The notes under the pieces: generated by a model
Told to the model about the DNA's origin: nothing
Database searches by the model: none
The model's input: only the letters and a program-made list of their open reading frames with translations
Assembly (NCBI RefSeq): GCF_001594015.1
Contig: NZ_LTBC01000001.1
Coordinates: 62,001 to 126,000 of the forward strand
DNA: 64,000 bases
Origin: Moorella mulderi DSM 14980
GTDB lineage: Bacteria > Bacillota > DSM-521 > Neomoorellales > Neomoorellaceae
Direction of reading: 5' to 3'
Made by a program: the position numbers and the translations under genes
Part shown: positions 26,418 through 34,110 of the stretch, in pieces
Position numbering within the stretch: the stretch's first letter is position 1
How the letters are laid out: each line of letters starts with the position of its first letter

Positions 26418-28079
26418 TTAATTTCCTTTCATGTGCAGGATTTTAAGGGCAAGCTGCAGGCTCAGGCGATCATCCGGAGACTTTAAATCAAGGCCAGTAA
26501 TTTGTTGTATCCGGTTTATGCGGTATCTCAAAGTATTATAGTGAATAAATAAGGCATCAGCTGTTTTCTGCAGGTTCATATCATTAGCAAATAACGTCTC
26601 CAACGTTGCAATTAGACCTGCTTTATTTTCTTCATCATAAGAGACCAGTTGGCCCAAGATATCGTCAAAGAAACATCGCATCTCTACCGCATCAGAAGTC
26701 AATAAAATGCGGTAGACGCCCAAGTCGTCAAAGTGAAAAACTTGGCCCCGTTCGTAAGCACGCCTCCCGATTTCCAGAGCCTGTTGGGATTGGTTTATGC
26801 CTTCAGCAATCTTCATGGGGTCGGCGATAAAGCGGCTAATCCCCACGAGTATTCGTGTATCTAACCGCTTCGCTAACTCTTCACAACAGGAACGGGCCAA
26901 AGTCTCGGAATTTCTCCGCAACTGTTTGGTATCTTTACCTGGCAGGGGGCGGTGCAACACCATTAACCGCCTCCCTCTCTCGACAACCGCTGATCCCGGA
27001 GATAATGAAACAACCGCTGTATTCACTATCTCCATTATCTTAAGCCGTTTCTTGCGGGCAAATACTGGCTCCTGATCGTAAAGCGATTGCAGATCATCAC
27101 ATTCAAATAACATGACTGTAAAGCCGTTAGCAATATCCCACCCAAATCTTTCGGCCAAAATGATCGCATCTTCCTTTGAGGCGATTTTACCATCCACGAG
27201 ATATTCAATAAAGCTGCTTTTAAACCTGCTCTCTACATCAAAGACAGCCCGTTGCTTGCTTATTTCCAAAGCAATAACAGTAACCGCCTGCTCGATACCA
27301 GTTATATCCCGTTCAGAAATAGGCTTTTGGGGTTCCCAGATAAATAGGTATGCATAAATTTCCTCGGCAACTGTAACAGGGCGGCATATGGCATATAACC
27401 CACCGGCATAATTAAATACCAATTGTTCCCTACCATCCTTGCAGGCTTCTGCCAGCTGTTTGCTATCATTTACAAGTTCAGCCAGTGCCCGGTTCTTCTC
27501 AGTACCGAAATCGCGGGGCGCTAACCACGAAGCTATCTTTCGGAAAGAAGGATCATGAATAGAGACTGGCAACCCCAGTAAGCCGGCTAGGGTCCGCGCG
27601 ATCTCAGCCAGCCCTCCACCATGCAGCATTATGCCGGTTAGGGCTTTGCTAAGTTGTTCATTCCTTTGCAGGACGGCCGCCTGGCGGTTTAAAATTTCGG
27701 TCAAAATAGGATTTATAATTTCGTTAAATGAGGCGCTGTTGGGCAATTTAATCAGGGGAAACTTGTATTGGTTGGCCTGCTTAATCATAATCTCTGGAAT
27801 CTCGCGGATATAGCGTTCCGGCTTTATGGCCAGCGCGGCCAATCCACATTTGTTTAATTGAGGTATCAAATTTTCCAGAGCTTTGATATCATCTTTAATA
27901 GGATAAGCGGTTGTCAGTAAAAGCTCTGCGGGTTTTATATAACTTCCTATGTCTGGTACTTCCATGATGTTCACAGAATTGATTATACGATCAAGTCCCT
28001 GTTCACCACCGACCAGTACTGCTCCCTCCATCTGAGGTAAGCGCAGCGCCTCTCTTACAGTAATTCCCATCATCAGCAT
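26418..28079 (-). CDS. PucR-family transcriptional regulator
   Basis: About 553 residues. The N-terminal PucR domain (VLVGGEQGLDRIINSVNIMEVPD, about 15-125) binds small catabolites, a central region has a degenerate nucleotide-cyclase-like fold, and the C-terminal helix-turn-helix is typical (YNTLRYRINRIQQITGLDL). PucR proteins activate purine and ureide catabolism genes. It is transcribed in the same direction as the ureide operon but ends at its own terminator. Start set at ATG 28079, five bases after AGGAGG; a GTG at 28085 overlaps that site. Confidence 0.92.
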   Translation of the reverse strand: MLMMGITVREALRLPQMEGAVLVGGEQGLDRIINSVNIMEVPDIGSYIKPAELLLTTAYPIKDDIKALENLIPQLNKCGLAALAIKPERYIREIPEIMIKQANQYKFPLIKLPNSASFNEIINPILTEILNRQAAVLQRNEQLSKALTGIMLHGGGLAEIARTLAGLLGLPVSIHDPSFRKIASWLAPRDFGTEKNRALAELVNDSKQLAEACKDGREQLVFNYAGGLYAICRPVTVAEEIYAYLFIWEPQKPISERDITGIEQAVTVIALEISKQRAVFDVESRFKSSFIEYLVDGKIASKEDAIILAERFGWDIANGFTVMLFECDDLQSLYDQEPVFARKKRLKIMEIVNTAVVSLSPGSAVVERGRRLMVLHRPLPGKDTKQLRRNSETLARSCCEELAKRLDTRILVGISRFIADPMKIAEGINQSQQALEIGRRAYERGQVFHFDDLGVYRILLTSDAVEMRCFFDDILGQLVSYDEENKAGLIATLETLFANDMNLQKTADALFIHYNTLRYRINRIQQITGLDLKSPDDRLSLQLALKILHMKGN

Positions 28080-28361
28080 ATACACCTCCTACCAACCGAG
28101 TCCGGGCCCCCTGTTAATTTAAAAAATACACTAAATCGGCTCTTTGCTGCTTTTATATAAATGAGTAAACCTAAACAGCAAAACTTCTCTTGGGAGACTT
28201 GCGGATGTCCCTATACCAGCTGATGTTTTAAATTTTACACCCCAAATTATCTTAACATAAAACATATAATGCTTCTACTGGAGAAAACCAACTCCAATAA
28301 AACAGCAAGTCCAGGCTTACTCATCCGAAAAAGTTAATATCGCAGTCTAAAGTAAACATAG
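28080..28361. promoter_or_regulatory. pucR upstream region
   Basis: No gene is visible here. A candidate minus-strand promoter for pucR is CAGCAA on the plus strand (28176-28181, reading TTGCTG), an 18-base spacer and a -10 reading TATAAA (28152-28157). The rest is AT-rich and unremarkable. Confidence 0.4.
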
Positions 28362-28395
28362 TCTTATAAAAATACCCCGTCGTAAAGACCGGGGT
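28362..28395 (-). terminator. Intrinsic terminator of the Moco operon
   Basis: On the minus strand ACCCCG, ten-base loop, CGGGGT (arms 28390-28395 and 28374-28379) is followed by ATTTTTATAA. It lies just after mogA, the last cofactor gene. Confidence 0.75.
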
Positions 28396-28411
28396 TTGCA
28401 TAATCTATCTT

Positions 28412-28900
28412 TCAGGGCCGGCCGCACTCGCCAGCCTCGCCCTTTAAGATGGCCAGGCCGTGGGGTAGGGCCGGCAGTATGGCCGCCAGGTTTTCCCGCA
28501 CCCCTTTGGGGCTGCCGGGCAGGTTGACGATGAGAGTCTTCCCCCGGATGCCGGCTACAGCCCGGGAGAGCATGGCCTGGGGGGTTAACTTCAGGCTTGC
28601 CGCCCGCATGGCCTCCGGCAGCCCCGGTACTTCCTTTTCGATCACATCCCGGGTGGCTTCGGAGGTAACATCCCGGGGGCTGAAGCCAGTGCCCCCGGTG
28701 GTGAGAACGAGATCGGCCCCCACCACATCGCAAAACTCGCGCAGTTTGGCGGCCAGGAGCCGGCGCTCATCAGGAACAACCTCATAGGCCACCACTTCGC
28801 CAAGATCCGCCACCATTTCCCGGATGACGGCCGCGCTCTTATCCTCCCGCTCGCCCCGGGCTCCCTTATCGCTGGCCGTAAGTATTGCTACCCGGATCAC
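28412..28900 (-). CDS. mogA: Molybdopterin adenylyltransferase (MogA/MoaB family)
   Basis: About 162 residues. It adenylates molybdopterin before metal insertion. The MoaB/MogA fold motifs TTGGTGFSPRDVT and NLPGSPKGVRENL are intact. The start is GTG 28900, whose last two bases belong to the TGA of the MOSC gene (GTGA overlap); a longer frame upstream only repeats MOSC coding sequence in another frame. Last gene of the Moco operon. Confidence 0.9.
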   Translation of the reverse strand: MIRVAILTASDKGARGEREDKSAAVIREMVADLGEVVAYEVVPDERRLLAAKLREFCDVVGADLVLTTGGTGFSPRDVTSEATRDVIEKEVPGLPEAMRAASLKLTPQAMLSRAVAGIRGKTLIVNLPGSPKGVRENLAAILPALPHGLAILKGEAGECGRP

Positions 28901-29334
28901 GAGGCCACCACCTCGATAGGATCGCCCACCTGGACCGGCCCGCCCTCCAGGATGGCCACAAAGATGCCCTCGCGGGGCATGACGCAGTCGCCGGCCTGCT
29001 GGTAAATGGCACAGCGGCTGTGGCACTGTTTGCCGATCTGGGTCACCTCGGCCAGGACCCGGTCCCCGATTCTTAATTTCGTACCCACCGGCAGGGATAC
29101 CAGATCAATACCCTCCGTCGTCAGGTTCTCGGCGAAGTCGCCGGGGCCCACTTGCATGCCTTTAGCCTGCATTTTGGTAATGCTTTCCATGGCCAGGAGG
29201 CTTACCTGGCGGTGCCAGGGGCCGGCATGGGCATCGCCCTCCAGGCCGTGGTTGGCAATGAGCATCCCCCGGCCAATATTCTTTTTACGCTCACCCTTGG
29301 CGGCCGAGGTGCAGACGGCTACGATACGTCCCAT
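28897..29334 (-). CDS. MOSC-domain protein
   Basis: A 145-residue stand-alone MOSC domain, related to the C terminus of Moco sulfurase. Seen: [30 protein letters not shown], and a conserved Cys in [11 protein letters not shown] that such domains use for sulfur carriage. It probably handles sulfur or the cofactor during Moco or tungsten cofactor maturation. Its 5' end overlaps moaC by 16 bases and its 3' end overlaps mogA by four. Confidence 0.88.
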   Translation of the reverse strand: MGRIVAVCTSAAKGERKKNIGRGMLIANHGLEGDAHAGPWHRQVSLLAMESITKMQAKGMQVGPGDFAENLTTEGIDLVSLPVGTKLRIGDRVLAEVTQIGKQCHSRCAIYQQAGDCVMPREGIFVAILEGGPVQVGDPIEVVAS

Positions 29335-29822
29335 GGTTCCTCACCTTCCCGCTGGAAGTGGCCGCTGCGGCCACCCGTTTTTTCGATTAACCTGATGTTA
29401 TCGATAACCATGCCCCTCTCGACGGCTTTGCACATGTCGTAAATGGTCAAGGCGGCCACGCTGACCGCCGTCAGGGCTTCCATTTCCACCCCGGTCTGGC
29501 CGGTGGTCTTCACCCGGGCTTCAATTTCCAGGGTCCCCGTGTCCCGGTCAGGGCGGAAGTCGACGCTCACCGCGCTGATGGACAAGGGGTGGCAGAGGGG
29601 GATTAACGACCCCGTTTGCTTGGCGGCCATAATCCCGGCCACCCGGGCCACGGCCAGGACGTCACCCTTGGGCATCTCTCCTTCCAGGATGAGGTCCAGG
29701 GTATTTTTGCTCATCAGTACCCGTCCCCGGGCTACGGCCACCCGTTCGGTAACGGCCTTGGCGCCCACATCTACCATTCGTGCAGCACCTTTGGCATCAA
29801 GGTGGGTCAGGGGATTGCTCAT
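29319..29822 (-). CDS. moaC: Cyclic pyranopterin monophosphate synthase
   Basis: About 167 residues. Second step of Moco synthesis, making cPMP from the MoaA product. The motifs IPLCHPL and [20 protein letters not shown] are complete. ATG 29822 is selected because GGAGG lies seven bases upstream, whereas ATG 29828 is almost on top of the site. It overlaps the MOSC gene and follows moaA after a 160-base gap that contains GAAGTG-type degenerate repeats. Confidence 0.93.
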   Translation of the reverse strand: MSNPLTHLDAKGAARMVDVGAKAVTERVAVARGRVLMSKNTLDLILEGEMPKGDVLAVARVAGIMAAKQTGSLIPLCHPLSISAVSVDFRPDRDTGTLEIEARVKTTGQTGVEMEALTAVSVAALTIYDMCKAVERGMVIDNIRLIEKTGGRSGHFQREGEEPWDVS

Positions 29823-29939
29823 ACCCATGCCTCCATAATACACTGCTCGTTTACTTTGTGCCTTTACAGATACAAACCTTTATTGAAGGAACGACCCGGT
29901 TCCCCCCACGGACATTAACCTCACCGGAGCTTAACCTGA

Positions 29940-29978
29940 ACCAACTCCTACTTCCCACTTCCCACCTCTCACTTCTTA
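29940..29978. repeat. Degenerate GAAGTGGGAA-type repeat
   Basis: Read on the minus strand, this gap holds consecutive imperfect units AGAAGTGAG, AGGTGGG, AAGTGGG, AAGTAGG. Similar arrays occur at 46563-46591, 54434-54470 and 56467-56492 in this window, always between genes. Confidence 0.45.
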
Positions 29979-29982
29979 AACA

Positions 29983-31005
29983 TCAGCCGCCGATCTGGGA
30001 CATGACCCGGGGCTGGCGCCAGCCGGTTTCCATATGGTGTTCGGCCGGCTTTAAGGTCACAGCCCGGGCAAAAATAGCCGCCAGTTCCGCCTCCGAAGCC
30101 CCGGCGCGTAAAGGCCCTTTGATGTCTATTTCCCCGTCCCAGTAGAGGCAGGGCCTGAGTTTCCCGTCGGCCGTCAGGCGCAGGCGGTTGCAGCGGTGAC
30201 AAAAGTGACTGGACATGGCGCTGATAAAGCCGATACTACCTTTCCCGCCGGCCACCTTAAAGTTAACGGCCGGGCCGTTGGTTACCAGGTCTGCTAAAGG
30301 TTCCAGGGGATAGACCCGGCTAATCTGGCTTTTAATCTCCTCCATGGATACATAACCGCCAGCAGAAGCAGCAGCCGCGCCAATGGGCATCAGTTCAATA
30401 AAGCGGATATGCAAAGGCTCTTCTTGAGCCAGCCGGGCAAAATCCAGGATCTCGTCGTCGTTAAAGCCGCGGGTAACGACAACATTGAGTTTTACCGGTG
30501 CCAGGCCCACGGCCAGGGCGGCATGGATGCCCTGCCAGACGCTGCTGATATTGCCGCGGCGGGTGATATAACGGTAACGTTCTTTCTTTAATGTGTCCAG
30601 GCTGATATTCACCCGGCTCAAGCCCGCTTCTTTGAGGGCCCTGGCCAGGCCACTCAAGAAGATGCCATTGGTGGTCAGGGAAACCTCTTTGATGGCCGGA
30701 AGTTTAGCCAGCTCCCGCACCAGGGTCACGACGTTTTTGCGCACCAGGGGCTCGCCCCCGGTAAGGCGGATGCGGTTTATCCCGGTCCTGCCGGCCACCC
30801 GCGCAATGGTGACGATCTCCTCCAGGCGGAGGATGTCCTGGTGACTCTTTAAGGGTACCCCGGTTGCCGGCATACAGTAGCGGCAGCGCAGGTTGCAGCG
30901 GTCGGTTATGGCAATACGCAGGTAGTTTATCTGGCGGCGAAAGGCATCTTCCACCGGTCTCCCTCTTTTCTCCGGCAACGGCTTCTTCGTTATGCCGCTT
31001 TTCAT
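29983..31005 (-). CDS. moaA: GTP 3',8-cyclase (radical SAM)
   Basis: A 340-residue radical SAM enzyme, first step of Moco synthesis. The SAM cluster cysteines are Cys37, Cys41 and Cys44 (CNLRCRYC), and a second C-terminal cluster is marked by HFCHRCNRLRL and RPCLYW. The family normally ends in GG, and this protein does (IGG), as needed for activity. Its ATG overlaps the TGA of the upstream moeA by four bases. Confidence 0.95.
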   Translation of the reverse strand: MKSGITKKPLPEKRGRPVEDAFRRQINYLRIAITDRCNLRCRYCMPATGVPLKSHQDILRLEEIVTIARVAGRTGINRIRLTGGEPLVRKNVVTLVRELAKLPAIKEVSLTTNGIFLSGLARALKEAGLSRVNISLDTLKKERYRYITRRGNISSVWQGIHAALAVGLAPVKLNVVVTRGFNDDEILDFARLAQEEPLHIRFIELMPIGAAAASAGGYVSMEEIKSQISRVYPLEPLADLVTNGPAVNFKVAGGKGSIGFISAMSSHFCHRCNRLRLTADGKLRPCLYWDGEIDIKGPLRAGASEAELAAIFARAVTLKPAEHHMETGWRQPRVMSQIGG

Positions 31006-32273
31006 TCTAAATTATAGCTACCCTTGATGGTCCTGGCTCCGGTGTGGAGTTCTTCCAGAAGGGTTTCCCGCGGCCGCAGGAGATATACCGTCACTTCCTG
31101 GCCGGCGGCAAAACCCTCGGCCAGGCGGGGTACCACCACAATACCGTCGGCCCGGGCCAGGGCCATGATGGTGCCGGCACCGCGGGAGGTCGGGATGGCC
31201 ACCAACCTGTCCCTTTCTCTTTCCAGGCGAACGCGGACAAACTCCTCCCGGCCAAGGGGGGAGTAAATTTTACGGGCCAGGACGGCCTGTACCCGCTCCC
31301 GCCGGGGCGGTTCCAATCCCTGCCGGTAATAGATAACGGGCCTGGCAAAGAGTTCCGCGCACAGGGCGGCGGATACCGGGTAGCCGGGTACGCCAATCAC
31401 CGGTTTATCCTCAACTATACCCAGGATTACCGGCTTTCCGGGCCGGGTGGCGACCCCATGGGTTAAGACCTGCCCCAGCTCAGCCACCAGGCGGGCGGTA
31501 TAGTCCTCCCGCCCGGCCGAGGAGCCGGCATTGATGAGGACCAGGTCGCTTTCCGCCAGGGCCTGCAGCAGGCGTTCTTTTAAGAGCTGGTAATCATCAG
31601 GGGTAATGGGGTAAACCCGGGGCTCGCCCCCCCAGCGGGTGACCAGGCCGGCCAGCATGGTGCCGTTGGACTCCAGGATCTGGCCGGGGGCCGGATTGGG
31701 GTTGGGCGGCACCAGCTCAGTCCCCGTGGGCAGGATGGCTACCCGTGGCCGCGGCCGGACGGCTACCATCGTTACTCCAGCTGATAGGAGGCCCCCAAGG
31801 TCGTAGGGGGTGAGGGCCTGGCCAGCCGGTACCAGTAGCTCGCCGGCCGTGATGTCCTCACCCACCGGCCGGATATTTTGCCCTGGCACGGCCGGGCGCC
31901 TGATGACAGCAGCAACCTTATCTTTAAAAGTTACTTCTTCTATCATAATAACGGCATCAAAGCCCTCTGGTAAAGGATCGCCCGTATCGACAAGCACTGC
32001 CTCGCGGTCCAGTGCCAGCTCCAGGGGTTCCCCCTCGCTGGCACCAAAGGTCTTTTCTGCCCGCACAGCTATCCCGTCCATAGCCGCCGCCGGGTAGTGG
32101 GGTGAAGAGATGGCGGCATAGACCGGTGCTGCCGTTACCCGGCCCAGGGCCCGGGTAACGTCTATTTCTTCAGCCGGCAGCCCCGCCAGGTAGCCATTGG
32201 ACCTTAAAGATCCTAGAAATTCCTCCAGGGCCTCCTGCCAGGGCCTGCTGGTGACAAAGACCTTGCGTGCCAA
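31002..32273 (-). CDS. MoeA-type molybdenum (or tungsten) insertase, second copy
   Basis: A 423-residue MoeA family protein. It inserts metal into adenylylated molybdopterin. Family motifs: SSPHYPAAAMDGIAVRA, PVGEDITAGELL, PTGTELVP and SSAGREDYTA. The central motif is SSAGRED rather than the usual GGxSxGxxD of the sister protein, so the two copies differ at the metal site. The longer SLRSNGYLAG N terminus is typical of the archaeal/clostridial paralogue often fused to a periplasmic-type domain. TTG start with AAGGAAGGG seven bases upstream. Paralogues may split Mo and W use (inference). Confidence 0.88.
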   Translation of the reverse strand: MARKVFVTSRPWQEALEEFLGSLRSNGYLAGLPAEEIDVTRALGRVTAAPVYAAISSPHYPAAAMDGIAVRAEKTFGASEGEPLELALDREAVLVDTGDPLPEGFDAVIMIEEVTFKDKVAAVIRRPAVPGQNIRPVGEDITAGELLVPAGQALTPYDLGGLLSAGVTMVAVRPRPRVAILPTGTELVPPNPNPAPGQILESNGTMLAGLVTRWGGEPRVYPITPDDYQLLKERLLQALAESDLVLINAGSSAGREDYTARLVAELGQVLTHGVATRPGKPVILGIVEDKPVIGVPGYPVSAALCAELFARPVIYYRQGLEPPRRERVQAVLARKIYSPLGREEFVRVRLERERDRLVAIPTSRGAGTIMALARADGIVVVPRLAEGFAAGQEVTVYLLRPRETLLEELHTGARTIKGSYNLE

Positions 32274-32386
32274 TAACCAACCCTTCCTTCCCGGGTTTAA
32301 TATAACTTAATTAAGCCTTCCAGACCCTCTCCGCTTTCTCGCCGCTTTTTCTCCGTTTTATGAACTATAGTATAATAAAGTTGCAC

Positions 32387-33616
32387 TTAAAATAATTTAA
32401 CCTCTACCCTTGTACCGGCTTCCAGGCCCTCTTCCTCCAGGGGTATGGCTACCAGGCCGTCGGCCTGGACCATGGATGAGATCATACTCGATCCTCCCGG
32501 TACCGGTACGGCCAGGAACCCACCCGGGCCTGCTTCCAGGCGGACGCGGATATAGTCCTCCCGGCCGGGAATAGAAGTAACTGTCCGGCTTAAGATCGCC
32601 TCCACCGTCCTCCTCCCGGCCAGATGATCGTAGCTCCCGTAGCGCAGCAGGGGTTCAATTAAGATACTGAAAACAACCATGGCTGAAACGGGATGGCCCG
32701 GCAGGCCTAGGATCATCTTATCGCCGGCCACTGCCGCAACGGTGGGCTTACCCGGGCGGAGGGCCACACCGTGAAAGAGGATACCCGGCTGTCCCAGGCC
32801 AGCCAGGACCTGGACGGTTAAATCGCGGGTGCCGACAGAACTGCCGCCGGAAAGGAGCACCAGGTGGTTTTCCACCAGGGCCTTCTGGATCCTGGCCGTT
32901 AGATCCTCCAGGTCATCGGGGGCAATACCGTAGAGGGTGGCCTCAGCGCCGCACTTCCTAACCAGTCCGGCCAGGGTGTAGGAATTAATATCCCTTACCT
33001 GGCCGGGGCCGGGGTTAGCCTCGGGAGGGATGATTTCATTGCCGGTAGCCAGGATGCCCACCCGCCAGGGTTCATATACAGTCACCCGGGTTACCCCCAG
33101 GCTGGCCAGCACTCCCAGGTCCTGGGGCCGCAAAGTATGGCCGGCAGGCAGGACGGTGGTACCGGCGCGCACGTCGGCACCCTGGCGCACCAGGTCCTGC
33201 CCCGGGGCCACGGGTTTAAAAACGGCGACCCGGCCCTCCGCGAGGACTTCCGTGCTTTCCACCATAACCACGGCATCAGCCCCGGGGGGCATCATACTTC
33301 CCGTAGCCACGGCCACCGCCTCGCCGGGGCCAACAGTAACTGCAGCCGGTTGCCCCATGGGCACCTCTCCTGCCAGGCGCAAAATTACCGGCTGGGTTTC
33401 CCGGGCGCCAAAGGTATCGGCCGCCCGCACGGCATAGCCGTCCATGGTGGCGCGGGTAAAACCGGGAACGTCGTCCTTCGCCGTCACCGGCCGGGCCAGT
33501 TCCCGCCCCAGGGCAGCAAGCAGGGGTAAAATCACTTCCTGCCGACCCGGCAGGGGCCAGTAGCGGGTTAGCAGCCGGCGCGCTTCTGCTAAAGTTACCA
33601 CCCGGAAGAGTTCCAT
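32387..33616 (-). CDS. moeA: Molybdopterin molybdenumtransferase MoeA
   Basis: About 410 residues, the more canonical of two MoeA proteins here. Motifs: TRATMDGYAVRA, RQGADVRAGTTVL, ATGNEIIPP, LLSGGSSVGTRDLT and GLPGHPVSAMV. ATG 33616 is used; the longer frame to 33700 runs through the preceding small gene. It sits 13 bases after that gene, in one transcript with the riboswitch leader. Confidence 0.93.
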   Translation of the reverse strand: MELFRVVTLAEARRLLTRYWPLPGRQEVILPLLAALGRELARPVTAKDDVPGFTRATMDGYAVRAADTFGARETQPVILRLAGEVPMGQPAAVTVGPGEAVAVATGSMMPPGADAVVMVESTEVLAEGRVAVFKPVAPGQDLVRQGADVRAGTTVLPAGHTLRPQDLGVLASLGVTRVTVYEPWRVGILATGNEIIPPEANPGPGQVRDINSYTLAGLVRKCGAEATLYGIAPDDLEDLTARIQKALVENHLVLLSGGSSVGTRDLTVQVLAGLGQPGILFHGVALRPGKPTVAAVAGDKMILGLPGHPVSAMVVFSILIEPLLRYGSYDHLAGRRTVEAILSRTVTSIPGREDYIRVRLEAGPGGFLAVPVPGGSSMISSMVQADGLVAIPLEEEGLEAGTRVEVKLF

Positions 33617-33629
33617 CCATATCCCCCTG

Positions 33630-33815
33630 CTACTCAAAACATCCCAGCTGGCACTGGATAATCTTGATCTGCAAGTCGTCGGCAGCCTGCCCCACCTCAC
33701 GCATGGGTACCTGCAAGCGGCGGGCTACTTCCTGGGCAACCACACAAGGTAACTTGCCACCATGGCCAGCAGCCGCTTCTTTTACTGCTGCCCGGACGGC
33801 TTCCCGGTCAACCAT
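33630..33815 (-). CDS. Small Cys-containing protein of the Moco operon
   Basis: A 61-residue protein, mostly helical, ending in QIKIIQCQLGCFE. The central part (VVAQEVARRLQVPMREVGQAADDL) resembles a short helix-turn-helix, and the CxxxC pair could bind metal or sulfur. The function is unknown. It is the first gene after the Moco riboswitch and terminator, with AGGAGG before its ATG, so it is controlled with the cofactor genes and probably serves Mo/W metabolism. Confidence 0.8.
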   Translation of the reverse strand: MVDREAVRAAVKEAAAGHGGKLPCVVAQEVARRLQVPMREVGQAADDLQIKIIQCQLGCFE

Positions 33816-33889
33816 AAAATATCCCTCCTAGGAATTTCGTCTTTATATTCATTGACTTATTGGGGCCGGCCTTTATTCCCTTTAAACCT

Positions 33890-33920
33890 AAAAATTTACA
33901 GGCACCCGGAAGGGTGCCTG
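33890..33920 (-). terminator. Riboswitch-associated intrinsic terminator
   Basis: CAGGCACCC (33899-33907) pairs perfectly with GGGTGCCTG (33912-33920) around a four-base loop; read on the minus strand the tail is TAAATTTTTA. It lies between the Moco RNA and the first gene, the place expected for a riboswitch expression platform. Confidence 0.85.
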
Positions 33921-33929
33921 AAGTTACTA

Positions 33930-34052
33930 AAAACTCCTTTCCCATTCCGGGAGGCAGGCAGGTTTCCCCGCCTACCCCGTCGCTGCCTGGCAAGCAGGCA
34001 GGAGGCCAGCGGCCATAGCCTTAAAACCTTAGGCCCACTGGCTCGGAGGTAT
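33930..34052 (-). ncRNA. Molybdenum cofactor (Moco) riboswitch
   Basis: On the minus strand the leader carries the conserved Moco RNA pieces in order: ACCTCCGAGCCAGTGGGCC, then GGCTATGGCCGCTGGCC, a CGACGGGG turn, GGCGGGGAAACC, GCCTGCCTCCCGGA and a closing ATGGGAAAGGAG. The class responds to Moco (or in some groups the tungsten cofactor) and lies before cofactor synthesis or transport genes; a full Moco operon follows. The downstream terminator suggests control of transcription. Confidence 0.88.
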
Positions 34053-34066
34053 ATGCGGTTATGTTT

Positions 34067-34095
34067 ATTGTAGCATAACCATAAATAGGAGGCAA
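34067..34095 (-). promoter_or_regulatory. Promoter of the Moco operon
   Basis: Minus-strand -35 TTGCCT (34090-34095), 17-base spacer, -10 TACAAT (34067-34072). Transcription would begin a few bases before the riboswitch. Confidence 0.6.
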
Positions 34096-34110
34096 GCAGG
34101 AATTATGGCT

